Below are positions 16,546 to 25,421 of a DNA stretch of 63,450 bases, piece by piece. Source of the stretch: Planctomycetota bacterium (GTDB lineage: Bacteria; Planctomycetota; UBA1135). Each line of letters opens with the position of its first letter. Within the stretch, counting starts at the first letter, position 1. Under the pieces are notes generated by a model that worked only from the letters and a program-made list of their open reading frames with translations, did no database searches and was not told the DNA's origin. The stretch is from the NCBI GenBank assembly GCA_030749235.1, contig JASMKM010000079.1, positions 1-63,450 on the forward strand. Reading direction: 5' to 3'. Both the position numbers and the translations under genes were made by a program.

Positions 16546-17661
16546 GTGCTTACCCAGTTGACCCTCCTCTTTGCCCTCTTTCAGGGCAGTGCGTCACCGC
16601 CACCGGACAACTCTGAACTGGTCCTTTCCGATCAGGATCAGAACATCATGCGACGCTTTGACTCGCTTCCAAGCGAAGAGAAGCAACGCATCGCTGAGGA
16701 GTTGCAGCAGGAAATCTTGCACATCGAGCACCCACTGTGCGATGCCGCCCAGGCCCTGCTCGACGACCGCAAATTGCGCAACGTCGACCAAGTCCAAAAG
16801 GGCCCGCTGCAAGTCTACGACGCCAAGGAATACGCTCCGAAACTGAGGCTCAAGACTAGAACCCTCACCGACAAGAGCAAGATCTGGCGGTCCTTCCGCA
16901 AGAAGTTCTTCCCCATTGGCCTGCCCGATCGCAACCACTTGTGGGATTGGGATTATGGTCTGAATCGGCTGCTGAAGCCCCCTACGCGTGCCCCCCGCGA
17001 TGTCGTCATCGATCTTTTGTACGGCCGTTGGCCGCAGGATGGCAAGCTTGCCGCCTACGCAGAAGGCGCCTTGGACCGCAACAATGGGCTGGATGCGAGC
17101 GCTGATTACTTCGCCCACGCTTATCGCGACCGAAACGGCAAGGTTTACCAAGGGATCCCGCTTTACGAGATCTGGAACGCGCAGACCACCTTCGGCATTT
17201 CCGATGTGGAATCGATTGCCTTCCTGCGTCTAGTGGTCAACGACACGCGCCTTACGTCACCGATTCCAGGCAAGGAGCATGACGGTATCTACACCCAAAT
17301 CGAGGAACATTTTGAAATTTTCCGAGAGTACCGCAGCCTGCGCTCGGCCTTGGCGCAGCGTTTCCTCGATCCCAATGGAGTGCTGCCTACCCAGTTCCAG
17401 GGCATCGCAGCCAACCTCGATAAGGCCTGGGTGTTAATGGAACACAAGCCGCGGCGCATGGCCAAGATGCTTGAGCGTCACCCCACCCGCAAGAGTTTCC
17501 TTTCGGCCTTGAGCAAGGAGCTGGAGGCACTCGGCACTGATAAGGAGGTGCCGCATTGGTCCGAACATTGGCAAGCGCGCAACAGCTTGCCCGGCATAAT
17601 CCGCGCCACGACGCTGGACTTCCTGGCCGACGAAGGTCTGCTTGGCTTCCGCCGTCGATAG
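16546..17661 (+). CDS. putative secreted protein of unknown function
   Basis: I do not recognise this 371-residue protein. The N-terminus from GTG 16546 is hydrophobic (L-T-Q-L-T-L-L-F-A-L-F-Q-G-S-A-S, a likely signal peptide cut near 17) and is followed by a charged helical region (S-E-E-K-Q-R-I-A-E-E-L-Q-Q-E). Later parts are rich in W, R and K (W-R-S-F-R-K-K-F-F-P near 120, H-L-W-D-W-D-Y-G-L-N-R near 136) and contain I-P-L-Y-E-I-W-N-A-Q-T-T-F near 205. No catalytic motif is evident. Codon use resembles its neighbours. It lies 16 nt before alr on the same strand and 178 nt beyond the start of the divergent histone gene. Confidence 0.65.
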   Translation: MLTQLTLLFALFQGSASPPPDNSELVLSDQDQNIMRRFDSLPSEEKQRIAEELQQEILHIEHPLCDAAQALLDDRKLRNVDQVQKGPLQVYDAKEYAPKLRLKTRTLTDKSKIWRSFRKKFFPIGLPDRNHLWDWDYGLNRLLKPPTRAPRDVVIDLLYGRWPQDGKLAAYAEGALDRNNGLDASADYFAHAYRDRNGKVYQGIPLYEIWNAQTTFGISDVESIAFLRLVVNDTRLTSPIPGKEHDGIYTQIEEHFEIFREYRSLRSALAQRFLDPNGVLPTQFQGIAANLDKAWVLMEHKPRRMAKMLERHPTRKSFLSALSKELEALGTDKEVPHWSEHWQARNSLPGIIRATTLDFLADEGLLGFRRR

Positions 17662-17676
17662 GACTACTCTGGGTGC

Positions 17677-18843
17677 TTGGATTCCAAACACCGCGCCTGG
17701 GCCGAGATCAATCTTGGCGCCTTTCGCCGTAACCTGCGACGCACCCGCAAGCAGGCCGGGAAGGCTGCCGTGTGGCCAGTGCTGAAGGCCAACGCCTATG
17801 GGCATGGCGCCATCGCGATTGCGCGTGCATGTGCCGAGGAAGGCGTCGAACGCTTGGGTGTGGGCGACAGTCGTGAAGCGATACAGCTGCGCTACAGCGG
17901 TGTGGAACTGCCGCTGCTAGTCCTCGGCACCGTCATCAATGCCGAAGTCCCGGACCTGCTCGAACATAATGTCGAGGTCGGCGTGCATTCGGAGAGTCGC
18001 GTGCATGCACTCGGTGATGTCGCCCGTGAACATGGCAAGACCTTGGGCGTGCATCTCAAGGTGGATACTGGGATGGGTCGGCTGGGCGTCCGCCCGGAAG
18101 CTGTTTTGCGGGTGGCAGGTGCCATCGCCGCTGAACCTGCGCTGCAGTTGCGCGGTCTGATGACCCACTACGCGAGCAGCCAAGGCACCTTCGACGAGTT
18201 CACTCATGGCCAGCATGCCCTGTTCCTGGCTGCGGCGGCCGAAGTCAGCCATGAACTCGGCGCCCGCCCCACCTTGCACTCGGCGAATTCCGCGGCGCTT
18301 TACACCAATCTCCACCCCATCGGCGATGCCGTGCGACCAGGAATCTCGTTATTCGGCATCCAGCCTGAGAACCTTGGCGCCAAAGTTGGACTAGAACCGG
18401 TGCTTTCGCTGCGTACGCAAATTGTGTTCATCAAGGATATCCCGGCAGCGACGCCGGTCGGCTACGAAGGCTGCTGGACCTCGCACTTGTCTAAGACCCG
18501 CATCGCCACCCTGCCGATTGGCTACAACGACGGTATCCCGTACCGCGTCGGTCTCAGCGGCAATGGCCAGGTGCTGGTGCGCGGCCAACGCTGCCCATTA
18601 ATCGGCACCGTCTCGATGGACTACTGCACCATTGACATCACCCATGTCACCGACGCTAGCGTCGGCGACGTGGTCACCTTGATCGGCAAAGATGGCCTCG
18701 AGAGCATCAGCACTTGCGACGTCGCGCGCGTGGCCGGCACCATCCCTTATGAAATTACTTGTCGCCTCGGTTCGCGTGTAAAGCGTTGTTACCACGAGGA
18801 TCTGGGTTTCAAGGAGGCCTCCGGCAACATGTCGAAGCCATGA
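17677..18843 (+). CDS. alr: alanine racemase
   Basis: Alr interconverts L- and D-alanine for peptidoglycan. The 388-residue fold-III PLP enzyme carries the PLP lysine in V-L-K-A-N-A-Y-G-H-G (K37), the H-L-K-V-D-T-G-M-G-R-L-G motif near 127, and G-Y-N-D-G with the family's catalytic tyrosine (Y283). Near 310 it has S-M-D-Y in place of the commoner S-M-D-Q or A-M-D-M. The only usable start near the conserved A-W-A-E-I-N-L is TTG 17677, 16 nt after the previous gene. Its stop overlaps the ATG of the AsmA-like gene (ATGA). Confidence 0.93.
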   Translation: MDSKHRAWAEINLGAFRRNLRRTRKQAGKAAVWPVLKANAYGHGAIAIARACAEEGVERLGVGDSREAIQLRYSGVELPLLVLGTVINAEVPDLLEHNVEVGVHSESRVHALGDVAREHGKTLGVHLKVDTGMGRLGVRPEAVLRVAGAIAAEPALQLRGLMTHYASSQGTFDEFTHGQHALFLAAAAEVSHELGARPTLHSANSAALYTNLHPIGDAVRPGISLFGIQPENLGAKVGLEPVLSLRTQIVFIKDIPAATPVGYEGCWTSHLSKTRIATLPIGYNDGIPYRVGLSGNGQVLVRGQRCPLIGTVSMDYCTIDITHVTDASVGDVVTLIGKDGLESISTCDVARVAGTIPYEITCRLGSRVKRCYHEDLGFKEASGNMSKP

Positions 18844-21800
18844 GGTCGCCGTTTCCCAAGAGTCGTGTAGGGCGCCTGTCGGTCCTAATCTCGCTGCTAC
18901 TCGGCATCAGTGCTTTCGTGCCGTTGCCGCTGCCGATGGGACTAGTCAATAAAGCCATCGCCATGCGCGCACCGGAACTGCGCCTCGAAGCTGCTGGCGG
19001 CAAGCTGGTCTGGGGGTTAGGCGAGGTCCGCCTGTTGGACTTGCGCCTATTCCATCAGGACCAGAGCCGGATTCGCGTTGACAACCTCGACATCGCCCTG
19101 GACTTGTGGCCCGGCAGCGCAGCCTTCGGCAAGCCGATTCGCCTTCACATTCACGAGGTCGATGGTCAGCTCAATCAGGCGGTGATGGATTCCTTGCTCA
19201 AGTTGGGCTCAGAGAATCCCAAACCCTTCCCGATGAGAATCCAGGTCAGCGATTCGGCCTTGCGCTGGACCGATGCCGAGCTACGTGATTACCTGGTACG
19301 CGACGTCAGCGTCTTCGGCCACATGTCACCAGACGGTGCGCGCTTCGAGGTGAAAGGCCAGAGCCTCTTACCTACCTTCGGTGGCTTCGAGATTCAGGTC
19401 GGCGCCGGTGCCGGCTTGCATGAATGGCGCATCGGCATGCAGGCCAAAGCCGAAATGGTGCGCGATTGGCCACTGCTCGAGGAAAAGGGCGCCGATTGGC
19501 AGGGTGCCCATTTTGACATCCATGCCTATGCTGCCGGCCGCGATCTCGAACTGCTCGACGTAATCGTTGACGGCAGCGCCGAAGTCGAGCAATGCAGCGC
19601 TGTGGAGCCGCGCCTCCTCATTACTGAGACCAAAGTCCGCTTCAATGGCGACTTGGCCAACGGTATCCACTTCCAAATCGAAGGTGCCGAAGCCCACTCC
19701 CTCTTCGAGGCAGAACTCGTGGCCAACGTCGATGAGCAGTTCTCCCCGCAGCTCGAGCTCAGCGCCAAAGGAAAAGACACCGTCCTCGATGCCGAGGCCT
19801 TAATCTGGTTGTCGGAAATGCTGCCCGGCGTCGGCGAGATTTTGACTGCCTTGGAGCCGCGCGGCGAGCCGCTTACTGCCTTCCAGTGCAGCTGGAGCGA
19901 AGCCGATGGTTTCGCCTGGAACCTGCATGTGAATCCATCCGGCACCAGCCTCACCTACCGTGGCCTGCTCGATGACGACGGCACACGCTTTTCCTTCGCT
20001 TATCCAGCCACCGACAGCACCGGTAGCGTGGTCGCTTGTTCCGATGCGGTGCTGTTCGACATGGGTGCCATTTTCGGAGGAACGGGGGTGGCCGACGCAA
20101 CTGGGATTCTCGATTTCCGCGGTGAGAAGTTCCTCGCCATCGACATCCATGCCGAGAAGTTGCCGATTGATACCCGTATCCGCCAAGCCATCGCCGGCAA
20201 TCCAATCATCGCCAAGTTGTGGCGGGAATTGGGCGCACCGGAGCAGGGCGAAGCCAGTGTAGACGTCGGGATCCGCTCCGAGGAGGGAGAGTTCAACGTG
20301 CGTGTAGCCGGCAGTGCCAGCGACTTCTCGGTGCTACCTGCCATGGTCCCAGTGCGTGCCGACATCGATTTCGCCTGGTTCGAATGGGTGCCGGGCGTGA
20401 CACGTTTCGGCGCCAGCATGAATGCACTCGGAGGTGGCGTTTGGCTCGATGGCAATCTGCGCGACGTCGCCAATCGCGAGGCCCCCGAAGCACGCCTGAC
20501 CTTGCGTGGACGCGGATTCAACGCCACCCAGGCGGAACTACGCACCCTGGAGAGTTATCTGCATCTGCCTCAAGGCCTGTCCGATTTCCGCCTGTCCGGC
20601 GATGTGTTCTACGACATCATGATCGTGCAGCCGCTCGACAGCGAGAACCCAGGCCACATCTCCGGCCAGCTACTGTGTGAAGGCGCCACCATGGAATGGC
20701 CCGCGTTGAACCTGGCTTTCGAGCAGCTCCACACCCAAGTCGGTTTCGCCAGCCATGGCGATGACGCGCAGATTGGTGCCCCGCGTTCCTGGTCGCAGGT
20801 GGATGGCGGCACCTTGAACGGCAGTCTGAACCTGAGCAGCGTGTCGCAACGCTCCGAAGCGGTCGCCGCAGGTCGCGGCTTCAAGTTGACCAACGACCTC
20901 AACGCTCGCCTGCAGGATCTCGTCGGGCAGCAGCCTTGGGGTCGCCACTTGGATTGGAACGGAACGGTGGACGTGCTCGCCACGGTCGACCCCTTCCAGC
21001 CGAAGGTGATCGAATCGCATGTGGATTTCCACCCCTTGACCATCGGCATCCCTAACGAGGACGAGGACATCGAGTTTGAACTGCGCGGGCGCATCGGAGT
21101 GGTCGGGGAGCGCACTGCTAGCGGCAGCAACTTCCCTCAGTTTGATGCCAACACGCTGACCTTGTCCGACCAGAACGTCGACCTCGCGGTACAGGATCTC
21201 AGCGCCTACTTTGACCAGGAAGGCTTGCAAGTGCAGGCCACCTGCAGTTCCTCCACCGGCATCGAGCTGTCGTCGCGCCTGCCGTTGCTGGCCGATGAGG
21301 AGACCGTGCTGGCTCTCGACCAGATTGGCCTAAGTGGCATGGTGCTCCCCTCCAACCTAAGGATTCAGGCCACCTCACCGTACAGCGGCGAGCTTCGTGT
21401 ACGCGCCAGCGGTGGCCTAGTCATGGACGACGTGGCGGTGACCGGCGGGGCCAGTCCGTTGACCGGCGGCCATGCCGAGATCGAGGTACGGGAAGCAGAA
21501 TGGAACGGCCCGCAGGACTTCCGTGCAGTCCTGGATTTCCGCGACGGAGTGGCGAAAGTCGCAGGCCTAGCACTCAACAACGCCACCGCGCGGGTGAACT
21601 TGAACCCCGATCGCGTGATCTGGACCGACGTCGTGGCGGAAGCCCTAGGCGGCAAGGTCCACACCCGGGGGCGTGATACCGACGGCACCATGGTGGATGG
21701 GTACTTCCGGTTAAAACTCGACGCCAACGCCCCGGTATCGGCCAAGGTCTTCATTACCGGCATGCAACTGGAACGGATGCGGGAAGAGCTCGGTCTGCGT

Positions 21801-22328
21801 GGTCCACTGGCGGGTGAAATCAGCGGTCACGTAGATGTCGACCTGCCATCGCCAAGCCCGACCTTTGCCAAGGGCAGTGGCTGGTTCCGCATCAACGGCG
21901 GCGCCCTCGGCACCGTGCCGGTGTTGAAGTCAATCTTCCGCTTCGCAGGTGTCAGTCCACCTGTCTTTGACGAGGGCGACGTTCGTTTCCGCGCCACTGG
22001 CAACGGCCGCGTAAATATCGACGAGTTCTCGCTGCAGCATCCGTTGTTGCGCGTAACCGGCAAGGGTTCGATGGACATGGACACCACCTTGCAACTGAAG
22101 GTGACCTTGCGCACCCTGGGATTCGTCGGCCGCTTGCCGCTGCTGAAGGACCTCATCGACTTCCTGATTGAGCAACAGGTCTATGGACCGGCCGAGGCAC
22201 CAATCATCACTCACCGCGCCAGCGGCAAGTTGTTCGAGGGTGAATTCGAACGCGCGCCCTTCCCGTTGTGGGTGCCTGCAGGACCACAGCCGAACTGGAA
22301 GATCTCACCGATCCATCCCGTTGACTGA
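18840..22328 (+). CDS. very large AsmA-like envelope protein
   Basis: ATG 18840 overlaps the alr stop and gives 1162 residues. The frame is open further upstream inside alr, but the N-terminal anchor (R-L-S-V-L-I-S-L-L-L-G-I-S-A-F-V at about 12-27) follows this ATG properly. The long middle is repetitive beta structure, as in AsmA/TamB/YhdP bridge proteins. The C-terminal 200 residues match the AsmA-like C-terminal domain (G-x-I-S-G-H-V-D-V-D-L, G-S-G-W-F-R-I-N-G-G, D-E-F-S-L-Q-H-P-L, F-V-G-R-L-P-L-L-K-D-L). Such proteins are proposed to carry phospholipids between the inner and outer membranes. The exact family member cannot be named. Confidence 0.8.
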   Translation: MRSPFPKSRVGRLSVLISLLLGISAFVPLPLPMGLVNKAIAMRAPELRLEAAGGKLVWGLGEVRLLDLRLFHQDQSRIRVDNLDIALDLWPGSAAFGKPIRLHIHEVDGQLNQAVMDSLLKLGSENPKPFPMRIQVSDSALRWTDAELRDYLVRDVSVFGHMSPDGARFEVKGQSLLPTFGGFEIQVGAGAGLHEWRIGMQAKAEMVRDWPLLEEKGADWQGAHFDIHAYAAGRDLELLDVIVDGSAEVEQCSAVEPRLLITETKVRFNGDLANGIHFQIEGAEAHSLFEAELVANVDEQFSPQLELSAKGKDTVLDAEALIWLSEMLPGVGEILTALEPRGEPLTAFQCSWSEADGFAWNLHVNPSGTSLTYRGLLDDDGTRFSFAYPATDSTGSVVACSDAVLFDMGAIFGGTGVADATGILDFRGEKFLAIDIHAEKLPIDTRIRQAIAGNPIIAKLWRELGAPEQGEASVDVGIRSEEGEFNVRVAGSASDFSVLPAMVPVRADIDFAWFEWVPGVTRFGASMNALGGGVWLDGNLRDVANREAPEARLTLRGRGFNATQAELRTLESYLHLPQGLSDFRLSGDVFYDIMIVQPLDSENPGHISGQLLCEGATMEWPALNLAFEQLHTQVGFASHGDDAQIGAPRSWSQVDGGTLNGSLNLSSVSQRSEAVAAGRGFKLTNDLNARLQDLVGQQPWGRHLDWNGTVDVLATVDPFQPKVIESHVDFHPLTIGIPNEDEDIEFELRGRIGVVGERTASGSNFPQFDANTLTLSDQNVDLAVQDLSAYFDQEGLQVQATCSSSTGIELSSRLPLLADEETVLALDQIGLSGMVLPSNLRIQATSPYSGELRVRASGGLVMDDVAVTGGASPLTGGHAEIEVREAEWNGPQDFRAVLDFRDGVAKVAGLALNNATARVNLNPDRVIWTDVVAEALGGKVHTRGRDTDGTMVDGYFRLKLDANAPVSAKVFITGMQLERMREELGLRGPLAGEISGHVDVDLPSPSPTFAKGSGWFRINGGALGTVPVLKSIFRFAGVSPPVFDEGDVRFRATGNGRVNIDEFSLQHPLLRVTGKGSMDMDTTLQLKVTLRTLGFVGRLPLLKDLIDFLIEQQVYGPAEAPIITHRASGKLFEGEFERAPFPLWVPAGPQPNWKISPIHPVD

Positions 22329-22386
22329 GGCCTATTGCTCTGGTTGAGTGAGGCCCATATTCATGTGGTCTGCGCTGGCGCGCGAC

Positions 22387-22392
22387 TAGAAT
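22387..22392 (+). promoter_or_regulatory. TAGAAT -10 element before manC
   Basis: TAGAAT lies 27 nt before the manC ATG, leaving room for the Shine-Dalgarno AGGAG at 22409-22413. No convincing -35 is seen 16-18 nt upstream. The same hexamer recurs before other genes in the window. Confidence 0.35.
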
Positions 22393-22419
22393 AGGGCCAT
22401 CCTGAACCAGGAGAATCCC

Positions 22420-23508
22420 ATGTTGCATGCCGTCATTATGGCCGGTGGATCCGGCACCCGGTTTTGGCCAGAGAGCCGCGGCCATCGCCCTAAACAGTTG
22501 CTGCCGATCACCGGTGGTGATTCCATGCTGGCCGAGACCGTCGGCCGCCTTCAGCCATTGGTCCCACCGGAACGAACCTGGATCGTGACCAATGCGCAGC
22601 AGGTTGAAGGCGTGCGCAAGGCATGCCCGAAGCTTCCGGTGAGCAACATCCTGGTGGAGCCATGCGCACGCAATACCGCCCCCTGTGTGGGTCTGGCTGC
22701 TGCCGTAGTCCATGCCGCCGACCCCGATGCAATCATGGCGGTGCTGCCTGCCGATCACGCCATCTCACCGAAAGAAGAGTTCCAGCGCAGCCTCTTGGCA
22801 GGTGCTGAAGCCGCCTCTACTGATGGTGCCTTCGTGACCTTCGGCATCCCACCGACCTACCCAGCCACCGGCTATGGCTACATCCAGAGCGCCGGTTTGG
22901 CAGGTACCCACGAGGGTCTGGATTGTTTCATGGTGGATAGCTTTCGCGAAAAGCCGGATAAACCCACTGCCGAGGCCTTCCTTGCCGAGGGCGGTTATTT
23001 CTGGAATGCCGGCATCTTCGTATGGAGCACGGCCACCATCCTCGCCGCGATTCGCACCCACATGGAAGACCTCGCCGTAGGCCTCGATGGCATCGTGCCG
23101 ACCATCGGCACCGATGGGTTCCAGGCGGCGGTCGACAAGGCCTATCCCGGTTTCCCATCCGTGCCAGTCGACATCGGCATCATGGAGAAGGTCGACGGAG
23201 TCCAGGTCCTGTCGACGCCATACCGGTGGAGCGATGTCGGTTCGTGGAAGGCTTTGTACGACGAAGTCGAGCACGACGAGCATGGCAACGCCGGTATCTT
23301 CGCCGCAGGCGGTAGCTTGTTGGCCGAGGATTCCAAGGGCATCCTGGCCTACAGTTCCGAGCCACAGATTATCGCCGTGTTGGGCATGGAAGATGTTGTT
23401 GTGGTACGTACCGCGGATGCGATTTTGGTCGCCCCACGTGATCGTTCGGAGGAAGTAAAGACCTTCGTCGAGCGCCTGCGCGCCGAAGGCCGCGAGGACG
23501 TGCTTTGA
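22420..23508 (+). CDS. manC: mannose-1-phosphate guanylyltransferase
   Basis: This enzyme makes GDP-mannose from mannose-1-phosphate and GTP for surface glycans. The 362-residue protein is the short, monofunctional form without a C-terminal isomerase domain. It has the nucleotidyltransferase signature M-A-G-G-S-G-T-R-F-W-P near 7-17 with K-Q-L-L-P at 26-30, E-P-C-A-R-N-T-A-P near 79, the Mg-binding L-P-A-D-H near 108, the substrate loop F-R-E-K-P-D-K-P near 173 and F-W-N-A-G-I-F-V-W near 190. A clear AGGAG ribosome site precedes the ATG. The stop overlaps the TTG start of ruvX (TTGA). Confidence 0.92.
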   Translation: MLHAVIMAGGSGTRFWPESRGHRPKQLLPITGGDSMLAETVGRLQPLVPPERTWIVTNAQQVEGVRKACPKLPVSNILVEPCARNTAPCVGLAAAVVHAADPDAIMAVLPADHAISPKEEFQRSLLAGAEAASTDGAFVTFGIPPTYPATGYGYIQSAGLAGTHEGLDCFMVDSFREKPDKPTAEAFLAEGGYFWNAGIFVWSTATILAAIRTHMEDLAVGLDGIVPTIGTDGFQAAVDKAYPGFPSVPVDIGIMEKVDGVQVLSTPYRWSDVGSWKALYDEVEHDEHGNAGIFAAGGSLLAEDSKGILAYSSEPQIIAVLGMEDVVVVRTADAILVAPRDRSEEVKTFVERLRAEGREDVL

Positions 23509-23930
23509 TCGGAAGGACGCTGGCCGTCGATTACGGCTTGAAGCGTACGGGCCTGGCCGTTTGCGATGCACTCGGCATTGCCGCCCATCCATTAGAGGCA
23601 ATCGTCTCCACCAGCCTGGCTGAGACCGTCGCCGCGATTGTGGATTTGGTTACCGAACGTGAAGTGAAGCGCGTAATCGTCGGCATGCCTTATCTGCCGG
23701 ATGGGCGTGAAGGCGAACAGGTCAAGAATGTGTTCGTCTTCCTGGATGCCGTGCGTGCCAAACTTCCCGAAGGCGTCGAATTGATGCACCAGGATGAGCG
23801 CCACACCACCAAAGAGGCACGCGTGTTGCTGCGAGACACCGGCTTGAAGGGCAAGAAGGCCAAGGCCAAGTTGGATAGCGTGGCTGCGACGGTCATCCTG
23901 CGCCAGTATCTCGAAGAGCACGCGCATTAA
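23505..23930 (+). CDS. ruvX: Holliday junction resolvase-like RuvX/YqgF nuclease
   Basis: The 141-residue RNase H-fold protein shows the first-strand motif L-A-V-D-Y-G-L-K-R-T-G at 5-15 with its catalytic Asp, V-G-M-P-Y-L-P-D-G near 59-67, H-Q-D-E-R-H-T-T with the second acidic residue near 95-102, and L-D-S-V-A-A-T-V-I-L near 124 with the third. YqgF proteins are implicated in 16S rRNA 5'-end processing. The TTG start is fixed by the TTGA overlap with manC and by the family N-terminus. The RNase P RNA gene begins just 21 nt after its stop. Confidence 0.9.
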   Translation: MIGRTLAVDYGLKRTGLAVCDALGIAAHPLEAIVSTSLAETVAAIVDLVTEREVKRVIVGMPYLPDGREGEQVKNVFVFLDAVRAKLPEGVELMHQDERHTTKEARVLLRDTGLKGKKAKAKLDSVAATVILRQYLEEHAH

Positions 23931-23939
23931 GGGCCACAG

Positions 23940-23945
23940 TACAAT
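23940..23945 (+). promoter_or_regulatory. -10 element of rnpB
   Basis: TACAAT ends 6 nt before the predicted 5' end of the RNase P RNA (G23952). This is the right distance for initiation at the P1 helix and supports use of TAnAAT hexamers as -10 boxes in this genome. Confidence 0.5.
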
Positions 23946-23951
23946 GCGCAC

Positions 23952-24316
23952 GAGTGTCGTCTGGGCGGCCGCGGGTGGCTTTGGCCACATGAGGAAAGTC
24001 CGGACTCCATAGGGCGCGATGGTGGCTAACTGCCACCGGGGGCAACCCCAGGGAAAGTGCCACAGAAAGTAAACCGCCTAAGCGTTTCGGCGCCGGCAAG
24101 GGTGAAAGGGTGAGGTAAGAGCTCACCGCGCGCTTGGTGACAAGCGTGGCAGGGTAAACCCCATCGGGAGAAAGCCCATGTAGGGAGGAAAGGCGCGGCC
24201 CGCGCCGTTTGGACCTCCGGGTAGGGCGTTTGAGGCTTGTGGCAACACAAGTCCTAGAGAAATGGTCGCTGCTTCCTCGGAAGCACAGGATCCGGCTTAT
24301 ACGACGGCACTCACTC
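23952..24316 (+). ncRNA. rnpB: RNase P RNA (bacterial type A)
   Basis: This is the catalytic RNA that matures tRNA 5' ends. Conserved elements appear in the expected order: GAGGAAAGTCCGGACTCC at 23991-24008, CACAGAAA near 24062, GGGTAAACCCCATCGGGAG near 24152, TAGAGAAATGGTCG near 24254 and ACAGGATCCGGCTTATA near 24285 (the CR V end). The P1 ends pair: GAGTGTCGTC at 23952-23961 with GACGGCACTC at 24303-24312 (G-U and Watson-Crick pairs). No tRNA CCA-complementary mutation is evident. It follows ruvX on the same strand with its own -10 element. Confidence 0.96.
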
Positions 24317-24505
24317 CCCCTGCAAATACCCCGGCTCGCGCCTACTCTGGCCGCCAGGATTGCCTGCGTCAACGCCCTGCGTGGAGCCAATTGATTGCAC
24401 CACAATATCTAGTGCCCAAAATACGGGCCTCGTTTTCTACAAATCCCCAACATCTGGTGGTTTTCACTTGCCAGAATTTCGAATTTGTGCAGAATCGGGG
24501 CAATC

Positions 24506-25141
24506 ATGGAGTTCGTCTGGGTCGTACCACGTCAAATCCTCTTCCCCGAGGCCACCCCTCATGGGCTAATCGCCCTGGAGCCGCAGGAATTGGAGGAGCG
24601 TTATCTCGCTCCAGCGCGCGAACATGGTTTCTTCATCGAGCGCCGTTACGCGGAATCGCACCCTGAGTACAAGCAGCCCATCCCCTACGTGGCGGTGTGC
24701 CGCGAGGACTCGGTGCTATGCCTGACCCGCCTCTCCACTCAAGGAGAGCAGCGTCTGCACGGCAAGAAGTCAATCGGCGTCGGCGGACACATCAACCCCT
24801 GTGATTTGGATCACGGCGAGTTGTTCGCCAGCGCATGCTCCCGTGAGCTCCATGAGGAACTGGTCCTTCCAGAACTCGAGCTGCCGCTGACTCCGGTCGG
24901 CCTGCTCAACGATGACACCACCGCAGTCGGCGCGGTGCATGTCGGCTTGGTTTATCGCCTTGATGCTTCCGACATCGAGGTGACCATCCGTGAGACTTCC
25001 GCGATGGCCGGTGATTACGAATCACTGGCTTCCCTCCACGCGCTCGCGACTACGCCCGAGTCTCCTTTCGAGACTTGGTCAAACCTGCTCCTCCGCTCTG
25101 GCGCCCTTGAGAACGAAAGCAAGGTCAAGGTCAACGCCTGA
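24506..25141 (+). CDS. Nudix-like predicted phosphoesterase (COG4112-type)
   Basis: ATG 24506, preceded by GGGG, gives 211 residues. An N-terminal segment V-W-V-V-P-R-Q-I-L-F-P near 4 is followed by a Nudix-type core. The box is stretched: G-G-H-I-N-P near 94, then A-C-S-R-E-L-H-E-E-L near 113-122, keeping the R-E-x-x-E-E metal-binding core, and then V-G-L-L-N-D-D near 133. This resembles a family annotated as predicted MutT-like phosphoesterases of unknown substrate. The gene stands alone after rnpB. Two imperfect inverted repeats lie upstream at 24401-24414 and 24446-24459. Confidence 0.6.
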   Translation: MEFVWVVPRQILFPEATPHGLIALEPQELEERYLAPAREHGFFIERRYAESHPEYKQPIPYVAVCREDSVLCLTRLSTQGEQRLHGKKSIGVGGHINPCDLDHGELFASACSRELHEELVLPELELPLTPVGLLNDDTTAVGAVHVGLVYRLDASDIEVTIRETSAMAGDYESLASLHALATTPESPFETWSNLLLRSGALENESKVKVNA

Positions 25142-25178
25142 GTCCGCAATCAGCCAAACGTTTTACTCATTACAGCAA

Positions 25179-25406
25179 ATGGTTCGTCCAGTACCCGAGT
25201 CCGAACTTCCTGAACCCTCCGAGCTCTCCTCCCGCCTCAAGGAAGGAATGAGCAAGTATTCCGTACGTCTGCGTTTCCGCGACGGTCGTGAAGAACAAGG
25301 CGCCATCACTTTTGTAGAGCGCCTTGGGCGCGGCCGCATCATCGATATCGAGCGCGAGTTCGCCATGGACTTCTCGATCGCCGATCTCGATTCGATCGAA
25401 TTCTAG
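25179..25406 (+). CDS. small conserved-looking protein of unknown function
   Basis: From ATG 25179 the product is 75 residues: an acidic-proline start (P-E-S-E-L-P-E-P-S-E), then S-V-R-L-R-F-R-D-G-R-E-E-Q-G-A-I-T-F-V-E, a strand-turn-strand segment, then G-R-I-I-D-I-E-R-E-F. The frame is open further upstream, but that part overlaps the preceding gene and looks like a shadow. It begins 37 nt after the Nudix-like gene and may share its transcript. No family is recognised. The even mix of strand-forming and charged residues supports it being real. Confidence 0.5.
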   Translation: MVRPVPESELPEPSELSSRLKEGMSKYSVRLRFRDGREEQGAITFVERLGRGRIIDIEREFAMDFSIADLDSIEF

Positions 25407-25421
25407 AGCCATGCAGGGAGG

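Noticed and set aside
22765-23601. A 278-codon minus-strand frame opposite manC
   Set aside because: It spans the end of manC and the start of ruvX on the other strand, has no motif, and is explained by GC-rich third positions.
24413-24440. GCCC-N7-GGGC plus TCGTTTTCT as terminator of rnpB
   Set aside because: A 4-bp stem is too weak to claim an intrinsic terminator.
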